From Mortierella sp. BCC40632 (taxonomy: Eukaryota; Mortierellomycota; Mortierellomycetes; Mortierellales; Mortierellaceae), in assembly GCA_011634665.1 (NCBI GenBank), contig WAEK01000006.1:1496501-1560500 (forward strand): a DNA stretch of 64,000 bases, written 5' to 3'. Below are positions 11,901-21,624 of the stretch, one piece after another. The notes beneath the pieces are model-generated. The model had not been told where the DNA came from and searched no databases. It worked only from the letters and a program-made list of their open reading frames with translations. Every line of letters begins with the position of its first letter. Within the stretch, counting starts at the first letter, position 1. Both the position numbers and the translations under genes were made by a program.

Positions 11901-12194
11901 TAAATTCGCTTTGGTCAGCCGAGCAACCCATGTCCCGCCTCCAACGGTCTTCTGCAACAGAGCAGCGGCTGACAAGTGGGCGAAGACGATAGACAGACAG
12001 CCCTTCTAACCACCCCTGAGCCGTTGTTCATTCTTTCTTCCTCTATTGTCTCCCCCTTTGACCATCTTGTCCTGCTTTGGTAGTGTAGGTTGCTCTGGAA
12101 TAGAACCTCGCTGTGCAGCAGTCAAGAGAAGGAACCGCAGGGGCCACATCTCTTCATTGCCACCGGGGATCCATCCATGGCCACGGAGTGGAAA

Positions 12195-12232
<38 letters not shown>

Positions 12233-12527
12233 CTTTTATTCTTTCTTTTCTTCTTCTTCTTCCTTCCCGCGTCATTTCCATGAAGAAGAGGTGTATAAGA
12301 AAGAGAGAATGTGTGCGTGTGTGCATGAGAGCGAGTGAGAATGAGGGAAAGATTTCAAACATACCATCGGAATCCAGTGAGCTGGTAGTGCCACCTATTG
12401 TTGCACCAGCGGTTAAATCATGTTCTTTTGAAGGAGAGGAAAGGTGTGGATGAGAATGGTCCGTGTCAGAGGTGCTGTCGCTGGTTGATGCCAAAGAGGA
12501 CGGGGTGGATTGAGGAGAGATGTCCAT
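8981..12527 (-). CDS. PH-Sec7-PH domain protein, divergent Arf guanine nucleotide exchange factor
   Basis: Predicted exchange factor for an Arf GTPase in membrane traffic. Two exons, 12527-12365 and 11706-8981, join in phase to 962 residues. A first PH-like segment (about 214-275, RYLFLFNDLLLITKP) precedes a Sec7 domain (about 290-550). The Sec7 segment shows LYKTPELSKTQLAFFLSHH, FLDQCQFSGVVLDEALRILL and the IVLNAQLH helix. It is interrupted by a Pro/His-rich insert (about 455-520). A second PH-like region ends at YLFGASSSSEKDEWARVL (about 695-712). The C-terminus is Thr/Ala-rich, then very acidic (Glu/Asp runs). The canonical PGEAQ glutamic-finger motif is absent; a Ser-Glu-Arg about 11 residues after the LP is the only candidate. 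The 658-bp intron model is the simplest in-phase solution, but an extra small exon cannot be excluded. Confidence 0.82.
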
Positions 12528-13364
12528 CGGAAGAAGAGAGAATGTGAGAGAGAGTGAGAGTGAGAGTGAGAGAGTGAGAGTAAGAGAGAGTGAAAAGTGA
12601 GAGGCGTGTGAGAGAGTGAGAGAGAGAGAATGAGAGTGAGTGAGAAGAAAGTGACAGAGGAGCGGGAGCCACGTTACTGGCTGGGAAGAGGAGTAGAGAG
12701 AGAGAGAGAGAAACAAGAGAGAGAGTGAGATTGAGAGAGAACAAGAACAAAGAGAGAGTGAGTGAGTGAGTGAGAGAGACAATTGACTGACAGAAAGTGA
12801 AAAAGCCGCTCGTGCCCGAAATAGCGATTCCGTGAGCTCCTTCCATTCAGTGGGCCTTTCTCCAATGCAGGTGCCTCTTCCATCCCACCTATCCACCCAT
12901 TCATCTATTCATTGACTCATCCGTCCATCCGTCCATCCATCCATTCCTACATCCATTCATCCATCTATGCACTCGGTATTGGGTGCTCTACTAGTAGCTC
13001 TTGTTCGGGTACTTTTTTTTTTTTTTTTTTTTTTAACCTGTTACCACCACCTACTACAGCCCTACAACAAAAAAAAATAAGCGGTTGTACCTATTTCTTT
13101 TGGAGTGGCTCCCTCTTCCTCCTCCTCCCCGTGCGACAAACATAGCGAACCGGCACGGCAGGTATGTCAGGGATCTCCATTCACATCATGAGCCAAAGGT
13201 CCTTGCTCTATCCTGGCAATCATTCCTGTATTATTACTTTTTTTCCTTTTTTTTTTTATAACAGACTTTAATGCAGTACAAAAGAGAGCAGCAAAGGAGA
13301 GGAAGGAATAGAAATAGTAAAAGAGTGTGTGTGATAGAAGAAAGAGACAAAGAGAAAGAGTGGT
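12528..13364. other. Sec7 gene promoter and uS7m 3' flank
   Basis: Dominated by GA/CT and GAGT microsatellites (about 12536-12780), an (ATCC)n block at about 12903-12965 and poly(T) runs at about 13013-13034 and 13239-13258. No coding signal was found. The long open frames on both strands come from the dinucleotide composition. Confidence 0.6.
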
Positions 13365-14156
13365 CTAATACTTGAGACTGGCATTGGCCCTGTTGGCAAG
13401 AGCCATCTTGTGCTGCTGGCTCTTCTTCAAGAGAGCACCACTGTTTCCGTTCACAACCGCCAAAAACTCACTCGCCAATCGATCCTTAAACAACTTCTCG
13501 CCCTTACGCTTGTCACTCGCCTCCAAAATCCAAACAATCGCCTTGCGTCGTCGTTGACGTTCCGTCATTGGGGTCGGGACCTGCAACACCTTGGAACTCT
13601 TCTTAATCGCCGTCAACTTTAGGATCGGACTTGCCAACTCCAAAGCATCTAATACCACCTGGTAAGGGTCTGATTGAGTCCTGGTTCGGATTTCGAGCAA
13701 AGCATCTGCTACGAACCGTTGTGCGCGTGCCTTCTTTCCATCCTTCATGATCGTGTTGACAAGTTGGGACAGGATCGGGTTCTCGGTCAACGAACGTGCC
13801 AGCTCTGGTGACACGGGCACAAACTCTGCGAACGGTGTGGAGGATGAGGATTCTGTGGTCGAGGCGGCAACGTCCAATGACTCTTCAGCATTCTTAGTCG
13901 ACAAAGATGGAGATCCTGATGCTTCTGATGCTGACACTGGTGTTGACGCGGAAGGAACAGCAGCATTTGAAGATAGTGTTGGCATCACTGGAGGATGTGG
14001 CATCGAAGGAGTGGCAGCGGCATTAGAGGTGGCAGTGACGGCACTGGGACGGGTGCCGACATGGAACATGGCTGTGGACATCCTGGTGGCACCCAAGGCC
14101 ATCGCAGTGCCTTGTCTCTGGGCACGCAATCCAAGACGGGTGATACTTTGCAACAT
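13365..14156 (-). CDS. RSM7: Mitochondrial small-subunit ribosomal protein uS7m
   Basis: Structural protein of the mitochondrial 37S/28S subunit, homologous to bacterial S7, which nucleates assembly of the 3' major domain of the small-subunit rRNA. It is a single exon of 263 residues. The N-terminus (MLQSITRLGLRAQRQG) is basic and Ser/Arg-rich, as expected of a presequence. A long Ala/Ser/Pro/Thr-rich segment (about 38-110) separates it from the S7 domain. That domain runs from about 130 to the end (LVNTIMKDGKKARAQRFV, VPTPMTERQRRRKAIVWIL, LFKDRLASEFLAVVNG). The start is the only ATG giving a targeting-type N-terminus. The final stretch (HKMALANRANASLKY) matches the basic tail of the family. 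It is on the same strand as the deacetylase gene but well separated from it. Confidence 0.93.
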   Translation of the reverse strand: MLQSITRLGLRAQRQGTAMALGATRMSTAMFHVGTRPSAVTATSNAAATPSMPHPPVMPTLSSNAAVPSASTPVSASEASGSPSLSTKNAEESLDVAASTTESSSSTPFAEFVPVSPELARSLTENPILSQLVNTIMKDGKKARAQRFVADALLEIRTRTQSDPYQVVLDALELASPILKLTAIKKSSKVLQVPTPMTERQRRRKAIVWILEASDKRKGEKLFKDRLASEFLAVVNGNSGALLKKSQQHKMALANRANASLKY

Positions 14157-14304
14157 GCTTGGAAGGAGGCTGATCGGGAGAGTTGGAGAGGCGGGAGGAG
14201 CTAATGGAAATGGGGATACACACCTACTCTACTTGCAAAGGAAAGGCACCGAGTTTCACAAGCCACATATTTACACAAACTTATAATGTTCATATTCAGT
14301 TTTT

Positions 14305-16245
14305 TTAATCGTCTTCTTCCTCGTAAAACTCGTTGTCAAGGTCGCGTCGGCGTCGCCTATCCTTGCCTTCTCGGCCCTTGGCCGTGTCCGCCAGCAGCTC
14401 GGCCTCCTCCTCATCATTCATCTCTAGATACCCTTGGATGTCGGGGGGGATCTCTTGCATCTGAACGCTCGGTGCGCCGTTTAGATATCGGAGATGTTCT
14501 AGGATTTTGATCCGTAGGTTCTGAATATAGGCTCGTGTGTTCATGTTGTCGACCTTTCCTGACAGGTGAGGGTGTAGCTTAAAGTCTGGTCGAAAGAAAT
14601 CAATATATTCGTTGAAGGGAAGGTCGTTCGAAACTTCATGGTCCGTTAGGATAGATGTTTCATAGGTCCAGCATCGAGCGACATTCCGAATGGTATAGCC
14701 ACCTCCGCCCAAGACCAGCAGAGGCAGTTTAAAGTCCTTGATGAACCGAACACACTCTCCATGTGCCTTGATCGACAAATTGAAACAGCCCAATCGATCA
14801 CATCCAAGAGAATCAGCACCACATTGAAGAACAATGGCCGAAGGACGGAAACTATTAATGACAGCTTCCATGACGGCCTTGAACAAATAAATATATGACT
14901 CGTCGTCGATGCCATCTTTGAGTGGGACGTTGAGGGAATAGTGTTTGCCGACGCCACTGCCAACTTCATCAATATCGCCTGTTCCTGGGAAAAAGTCGCC
15001 ATTATACTTGTGGAAGGATACTGTCATGACTCTGTCTGTTGTATAGAATGCCTCCTGTACGCCATCTCCATGATGAATATCAATGTCTACATATAAAACT
15101 CGGGGAAAGTGTCTGTAGCGGGGTGGTTAGTACCATAATACATTTAGAGGATTTGGTCCGTTCGAGAAAGAAAGAAAGAAAAAAAAGACTTGGGAAAAAA
15201 AAACTTACGTCAAAAGTTCAAAGATGCCGAGGACGATATCATTCACATAACAGAATCCCGAAGCCTCGACTCGTTTCGCATGATGAAGTCCTCCAGACCA
15301 GTTGATACTAATGTCGGCCGCTCCACTGGTCAATTTCCGAGCCGCATCGATGGAAGCACCCGAATAGATCTTGCAAAACTCAAACATACCGTCAAACACT
15401 GGACAGTCATCGCCTACATTGTATCGACTGAAGAGTTTGCTAAAGTTGTTCATGTTTTCTGGCGTTACCCTGCTCTCATATAGTTTTTGAGTCATTTTCA
15501 TCATCATCACCACCAACCCAATTGGCCAGGAAGTGAGAGAGAGAGAGAGAAAGAGAAAAGACAGAGATGTTAGTCCACAATCCTCTACCACCTAGTTCCA
15601 GATTAAGGATTTAAAAAACACACACACAAACAGAGTGAGAGAAAATAGACGATGGTGGCAACAATTGTAAATAAAGAAGAAGAAAAAGACAAAGACCTAA
15701 TGCATTCTTTACCGTTTCAAAAAGTCGATATAGTCAGCAGCATGGAAACTCATGATCTCCTCTTCTGTTGCCCGGCGTGGTTGGTAGACTTCCATCTTTT
15801 TGTGAAGACCGTATGATATGACTAGGTGGTTGGTCAAAGTCAACCGATGCGGTTTCATCGGATGACGTTCCTGTTGAAGAAGGACGGATAGGAGGAGGAG
15901 GAGGAGAAGGAGGAGCAAATGGTAAATGGCAAATCAGAACATGGTATTCTTCCTGGAGATGGAAAAGAGTCCTCTTTACAATGTTGCTGCTGAAAAAAAA
16001 AAAAAAAAAAAATGCTCTGCTGGATGGTGAAATCTCCTTATAGGAGTAAAAGAAAAAGAATGTATTACTCCGTAATGATAGTTCCCGACTTGTTCATCAT
16101 GAAAGTAGGCGACTACATCGTTGGAATGGTTGCCGACTCTTTTGGTGCTTCCCCAGTTCTTGGTTGATGGGTGAGCATTCGAACGGGTAAAGAAGGTGTT
16201 GGAGGCCGAATCTGGCTCGTAGTACACGACTGTCCTCTTGGACAT
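14305..16245 (-). CDS. HOS2: Class I histone deacetylase, Hos2/HDAC3 type
   Basis: Zinc-dependent lysine deacetylase acting on histone tails. Hos2 is the catalytic subunit of the Set3 complex in yeast, and HDAC3 of SMRT/NCoR in animals. Exons 16245-16069, 15870-15713, 15469-15209 and 15112-14305 give 467 residues. Motifs run in family order: [17 protein letters not shown] (about 53-69), NVGDDCPVF, the tandem catalytic histidines in [19 protein letters not shown] (about 170-190), the zinc ligands in DIDIHHGDG and [11 protein letters not shown], and [17 protein letters not shown] with the catalytic Tyr. No key residue is missing. Choice of HDAC3/Hos2 over Rpd3 rests on RVTPENM and [13 protein letters not shown] matches and is moderately sure. 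The tail (about 430-467) is acidic and Arg-rich. All three introns are phase-consistent. Confidence 0.95.
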
Positions 16246-16632
16246 TGTACTGGGCCCTACTTTGGAGAGACGGCCAAAGTGGTTGTTTCTTGATGCTTTG
16301 GGCGAGGAAGGGGAGGAACTCGGTCGGGTGTGAATAGAGTGAGAGAGAGAGAGAGAGAGTGAGTGGGTGAGAGAATGAAAGAAAGTCAAAAAGGTACTTT
16401 GGCTTCTACCAAAAAAAAAAAGGCGGGTGAGTCTGCTCCTCTCCCCCCTTGGTTCATCGCTCCTCGAACAAGTCTATCTGACTAAGCCCCTTCCGCCCTT
16501 CTCCCAATGCATTCCAACTTATAAGTCTTTGACCAAAAGAGTGAGGTTATTCTACTCACACGAGTGAGTCTTTACACAAACAGTTCTTTTTATATATATC
16601 TCTGTATTTATATTGAGAAGACCCCTTGACCT
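16246..16632. other. Deacetylase promoter and PPR gene 3' flank
   Basis: Contains a GA microsatellite at about 16339-16380 and a short poly(A) at 16410-16420. A TATATATATC stretch near 16592 is more likely part of the PPR gene's 3' UTR than a promoter element, given its distance from the deacetylase start. No gene seen. Confidence 0.5.
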
Positions 16633-18315
16633 TTACAATACTTCAGCTGTTCTTCTAAGTTCCTCCTCCACCCCATTTTTCTCCTCTGGCCGTCCAAAAG
16701 ATTCTGGTCCTTCCACCTTCACTCCCATCGAAGCCCTCTCTCGACGAGCTCGCACTTGATCCCAATTTTCCACCAACGCTCCAATCGTCGCATCATCTGC
16801 TCCTCGTCGTTTCATCGACGCCAACGTTCGTCGGAACATCTTGTCACTAGGCTCCAATCCATAACTTGCCTGCATCGCTTGAATCCATTTCCAGGCTCGA
16901 CCCCATCGGTTCCTGGAAGCAATCAACTCATTGTTGATCAGGATTTGAAAGGTATTATAATCAGGCCCACATACTTGATTCAACAAATTATCCGACTCGA
17001 CCGATGCCTCCACAGAATCACTTGGTTCAGAATTAGTCGAGGTGGAAATCGTTTTGGATGAAGATGTAGAAGAACCCTTGTCCCGTTGTATCCGATCAAT
17101 GTTCTGTCCAATCTTGACCAATTCTCGGAACAAGGCCAATGCATCCGCATCCCGTCGAGCCAAGAATGCGAATTTGATCATATCGTTATATGTCCTTGTC
17201 GTTGGCACCAATCCAAAGAGTCGTACATGACTATCAAACATGGCTCGTAGATCCTCCATATCCTGTGTATATGCATAATACGAGATCAATGTATGAACAT
17301 TCTCGAGACTAGGTATCAGTTTTCCTGCATCCTCGGTCAAAGTCGCCGATCCATGACCCGGTGGAGGTACGGCGTGTCCTCCATGCAAAGAATATGCCTT
17401 TTGACCCAAAGGGATCGCCATCCAATCCGATCCTCCTGCCGATTTCGTCTGGGACATGGGTGGATCCACTGTGTCCGAAAGTGTCGTCAAGCCCGTGGTC
17501 ACAAATGCTTGACGAAAAGTTGATTCAACTCCATTCCAGTTCCTCATGGCAGTATGAATTTGCAAGATATAATCCCATGACATGTTGTCGGGTTGAATCC
17601 CAGCCCGACGCATTCTTTGGATAACATCGAGGGCCAGCGAGATTTGTTTCCGGGGAACGCAGGAAGCAATCACAAGGTTGTAGGTATAGAGCGTTGGTTG
17701 GATCCAAGCTCCACTGGCTCTAGAAAGACCCGTGTTCATCTCGGCTGTTTGTTGAATCTCTTTCCATGTTTGATCCACCTTTTGGTATTGTCTTGTGTTT
17801 ACAAAGAACTCGAGGCGTGCTGTATAGTCGTTCATATTTGGAAGGACATTGCATTCTCGCATCCCTTCCCAGACACGTTCAAATCTCTCTGTCAATGTCT
17901 GCACTTGTCCCTTTGTGAATCGACACTTGTCTGTGTATCGGATACTTCGAAGGAGCAACGAATGGTGGAGGGGGAGAAGAAGATTCAGTTGTCCTGCGTT
18001 CTTGAGGGCTGAATAGACCATCCAGGACGTTTCCTGGTCCTTGTTATGGATAGCAGCAAGGAGAGGCGAGGCATCCTTAAAAGTAGAAGAGAGTTTGATG
18101 TCTTTGGAGAAGGGGTTCGAGGAGGCAATGGTCTTTTGTGGGAACGCCACTGAATGTGAAGACTCGACAGATGGCGTGGTTGGATCAGAAGAGAAGCCTA
18201 GACTACGGGCAAAAAATCCATAAGTCGAGCTGTGTCGCCTGAATGAGTTCGATCCAGCTCGACGATAGGCATGCACGCAGAGTTTGCGAGCCGAGGATGA
18301 TGGACTAGCCATCAT
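16633..18315 (-). CDS. Mitochondrial pentatricopeptide repeat (PPR) protein
   Basis: Predicted RNA-binding helical-repeat protein acting on mitochondrial transcripts. It is a single exon of 560 residues from the ATG at 18315; an in-frame frame continues upstream but without a better ATG. The N-terminus (MMASPSSSARKLCVHAYRRAG) is Arg/Ser-rich, typical of a mitochondrial presequence. Repeats are visible at TLYTYNLVIASCV with ALDVIQRMRRAGIQPDNMSWDYIL, at VHTLISYYAYTQDMEDLRAMFD, at TTRTYNDMIKFAFLARRDADALALF and at DYNTFQILINNELIASRNRWGRAWKWI, so at least four to six PPR units. A Ser/Thr-rich linker lies between the third and fourth groups. I cannot name the RNA target or a yeast orthologue. Alternative: a general PPR/TPR scaffold. 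Confidence 0.85.
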   Translation of the reverse strand: MMASPSSSARKLCVHAYRRAGSNSFRRHSSTYGFFARSLGFSSDPTTPSVESSHSVAFPQKTIASSNPFSKDIKLSSTFKDASPLLAAIHNKDQETSWMVYSALKNAGQLNLLLPLHHSLLLRSIRYTDKCRFTKGQVQTLTERFERVWEGMRECNVLPNMNDYTARLEFFVNTRQYQKVDQTWKEIQQTAEMNTGLSRASGAWIQPTLYTYNLVIASCVPRKQISLALDVIQRMRRAGIQPDNMSWDYILQIHTAMRNWNGVESTFRQAFVTTGLTTLSDTVDPPMSQTKSAGGSDWMAIPLGQKAYSLHGGHAVPPPGHGSATLTEDAGKLIPSLENVHTLISYYAYTQDMEDLRAMFDSHVRLFGLVPTTRTYNDMIKFAFLARRDADALALFRELVKIGQNIDRIQRDKGSSTSSSKTISTSTNSEPSDSVEASVESDNLLNQVCGPDYNTFQILINNELIASRNRWGRAWKWIQAMQASYGLEPSDKMFRRTLASMKRRGADDATIGALVENWDQVRARRERASMGVKVEGPESFGRPEEKNGVEEELRRTAEVL

Positions 18316-18562
18316 GCAACCAATCCTGAACAGATTGATGGAAGGAAAGAGTGAGAGAGTGGGGAGAGTGGGGAGAGTGGGGAGGGGCGTGAGGCGGGAT
18401 CGAGTTGGTGCTTGGCCCTTTTGTTTGGGCTGGCCCACCCTTAATTATTCCCTTTTTTGGATGATGGGACTTGTAAATTATGACCATGGTCCTTGGGCGT
18501 TTCTCGACCTGAACTTTATCTCATACGAGTGCAACCATTGTAGATCAAACCTCCCCTAAACT

Positions 18563-18833
18563 ATGGCGGAGAAGGATATCAGTGAGAAGGTACGAGGTCC
18601 CAGTTTCTGGTTTTTTTTCTTTTTTCATTCAGTGCATGCCAAGGCGCCTTTCCATTTTGTCTCACAATGCAAGGAGACAGAATGTATGGGGAGGAGGGGG
18701 TTGGGGTTTGGAAAAGGAGAATAGACCAGAGGCGTCTCTTTTGGTTCTCTTGTCTGTATTCACTTTGTCTTACGAAGATGGTATGATCTACAACATCAAG
18801 CTTCCAGCAATGAATTTTCATGAGGAGCATTGA
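18563..18833 (+). CDS. Possible small spliced gene of unknown function
   Basis: Weak candidate. An ATG at 18563 opens a 9-codon frame (MAEKDISEK) ending at a good donor, GTACGA, at 18590. Possible acceptors follow at about 18631 and 18641. A second donor (GTATGG) occurs near 18683, and an acceptor before 18778 leads into MIYNIKLPAMNFHEEH and a TGA at 18831-18833. One splicing path gives a protein of about 45 residues with a plausible, non-repetitive composition; another gives about 75 residues. I recognise no family. It would be divergent from the PPR gene, sharing its 248-bp upstream region. It may equally be chance. Confidence 0.2.
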
Positions 18834-19466
18834 CCCCGACAAACTAGACGCGTTTGGAGGTGGTGAAAGTGATCTTGAAAGTACTTTCCTACTCTCTCTC
18901 TCCTTCTGACCTTCTTTGAGTAGCAACGGTTTCTTCTATAAAAAAAAAAAAAAAAAAAAGGATATCACTGATAAATCCAGCTAGTCGCATGGGTGCCATG
19001 GCTGCTTCAAGAAACGCGATTATTGACCATTGATGACAATAACCTGCGGGCGGGCCTCTTTGTCTTCTTGCATTTCTCCTCCTCTCTCCTACTCTAGCTA
19101 TGAGGTGCATCGCTTTGTAACCTTTGCCAGCCTTCATCAAAAAGAATTGAATGGATGGTGTTTGTCCAATAGATGTGAACTAGAAGAGGAAAGTATGTAA
19201 ATGACTTTTCAAATGGCGAAAAGATAGCCATTGTACCGTTTGCCTCTGGATCACCACTTTTTTTTTTTTTTTTTTTTTGCTCTCTGTCAACTCTTCCTAC
19301 CGTGGCTATGTATCTAGTGGCGAAGAAGAAAGTCCTATGCGTTGGCCGCTCAACCAGAATGTATGAAGTCAGCGAATCATATCATTGGATTTAAGAAGAA
19401 AAGAAAAGGTGTAGTAACATCCTATGCCGAGGGTCGGTAAATATCGGCTTAAAAAAGCACAAGTAC

Positions 19467-19516
19467 GTAATGCCGGTAATGCCGGTAATACCGGTTAAAA
19501 ACCGGTAAGGCATTAC
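19467..19516. repeat. Nested inverted repeat (hairpin) of GTAATGCC / TACCGGTT
   Basis: Outer arms GTAATGCC (19467-19474) and GGCATTAC (19509-19516) enclose inner arms TACCGGTT (19489-19496) and AACCGGTA (19500-19507), with a 3-nt AAA loop. The left half also contains two tandem GTAATGCCG units. All pairs in the stated arms are perfect. Confidence 0.85.
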
Positions 19517-20265
19517 GATATAAATCCTAGTAGAGAGCAATGGTAAAGATATATACCAGAGTAGTCTAATTGGGGGAGGGGGAACCCAGGAGGGGTTTTA
19601 AAAGCGTCTCCTTCAGATTGCACAATCTGGGGGAAGGGAGGAGCGACCAATCCAGTCTCGATCCTAATCCGATAGACTCTTTTAATGCTAACGAAACTAA
19701 AAAGAAAAAAAGGACATGCGCTCGTGAATTCTAAAATAATTGCTGTCCTTTTTTAATGGCTCAGTGAGTTTCTGCGGCCTTAAATTGCCTTGCAGCATTC
19801 TTTCATGTCAAAATAGAGAGAGAGAGAGAGTAAGCGCCGCTCTCCTCCGCCCGCGCGGGCTTTGGTCGCGCCATGTCTGCTCACCCCTCCCCCCTCCTCC
19901 CTCTTTTTTTTTTTTTTTTTTTTTTAATTCCTGACTTTGAAAGTGACAGAAAAACGCTACCACGACAACGGCAATTTTTTTGCTCCGTCATCAACACTCT
20001 TCCCAGTTAAAAAGTCGGAAGAGATTCTATTAGAAACTCAACGGCACCAACATAATAAAAAAAAAAAAAAAAAAGAGGGGGCAACGTTTCTTTTGCTGTT
20101 GTTGTTAGTGTTGATGTTGGTGTTGTTGTGTGTATGTATATTAGGGATACTAGAGAATGGCGGTATCAAAGCTATTTTTTCTTTTCTTTTTTTGTTTTCT
20201 TCTTTGTTTCATTTTTCTTTTCTTTTTCTTTTCTTTTTCTTTTCTTTTTTCTTTCTTTCTTTCTT

Positions 20266-21592
20266 TTATGCTTGTGCATTCTCTTGGGCGTGCTGTTGCT
20301 CATGCATATCACTATTCTCCAAAGGCATGATCCGTCCATCGTTCGTATGGAAAATCTGATCAAAATCCGACATGAGCAGTGCAAACACTCCTGCTGGAAT
20401 GCCCAACGTGGGCGAAAACACAATCCCCACATTCCGTGCTGTCATCTTGTTCACATCCGCATTCTCAACAATCTCAATCAAATGGGCTGTCAACGCTCGA
20501 AGAAGTGTATAGTTGGCTTCGGGCAATGTCGCTACCAATCGTGTGAGCTCATTGACACGGTCAACTCGGTTGGGGAGATCTAAAAATATAAAAAAATTGC
20601 CGTTAGGATCACGATGATTATGAATTTGAAACTTAATCACTTTTTTTTTTTTTTTTTTTCCTTTCCCAGATTATTTAAAGAAAAATAAACAGGTAACAAG
20701 GAACAAGGAATGTGTCTCTGTTTGCTGCACTTACCAATCACCTGAAGGAAATCCTTGTGGAGCTCACGCGTAAGAACAGAGGTGGGCAGGTCTCGCAAGA
20801 ACAGCTTGAGCAATCCTGCCACTGCATGAATATCGTAATAATCCTCACTCGCCAACAGTGGAACATCGCCTTCTTGATTAAAGCGCTCCTTCAATGTCTT
20901 GATCACAGCTGCGGAGCCGTTCAGGCGATAGATACCCTCCTCCAACTTGGCCTTGTGCGCATTCAGGTACTCGATGCATCGGTACACAACAGCCGGCAGC
21001 TCATATCCTGGCTGAACTCTAGCCTGGTCAATCGCCTGTTCCAGAGATACGCCAAACACTTGACGTGCGGGTAAAGAACCATAACCACCTCCACCAGGAG
21101 GCTGGATCGGAGGCAGGACTGAGTTGTTGCTGCTGGAGCTCTTTCCAAGGAATGTCCGCAATCTCGAGCCATCTTGCGCTTGGCCAGGACCCGGTGCTGG
21201 TGGTCCGTTTTGTTGGCCACCCCCTGAAGAAACAGGAGGAACATCCTCCTTGGTGGTCTTCTTTGTTGGCCAGAAAGTCATCCGTGATTTTTGTTTCTTC
21301 TCGGCGGCTTCTTGCGTTGATAGATAGGGCGATGTGGAGGATTGGCTCTCGGGAGAGGATCTGCTATTTGCCTATTATTGGCCAATCATTTCAATAGATT
21401 CAAAAGATTCAGGGGCGATGGTAAGCAGTCAGTCTTTTTGTGTTCTGGGGCCTCTCCACCTTTACGCTTTCCACGGAGGAAAATAGAAACAGAAAGGGGG
21501 TTCTTACATCATCCTGGAGAAGCGACTGCGATGACGGGTTCCTTGTCTGTTGCTGTTGTTGCTGTTGTTGTTGCTGTTGTTGTTGCTGTTGT

Positions 21593-21624
<32 letters not shown>

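Larger units (their letters stand above)
18316..20265. other. Gene-poor interval between PPR gene and BEM3
   Basis: About 2 kb without a secure gene. It holds the PPR promoter with a 9-10-bp GGGGAGAGT repeat (about 18358-18384), a weak small-gene candidate (18563-18833), poly(A)/poly(T) runs at about 18940-18959, 19259-19278 and 19903-19925, a hairpin at 19467-19516, and a (CTTTT)n-rich 3' flank of BEM3 (20170-20265). Confidence 0.5.
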
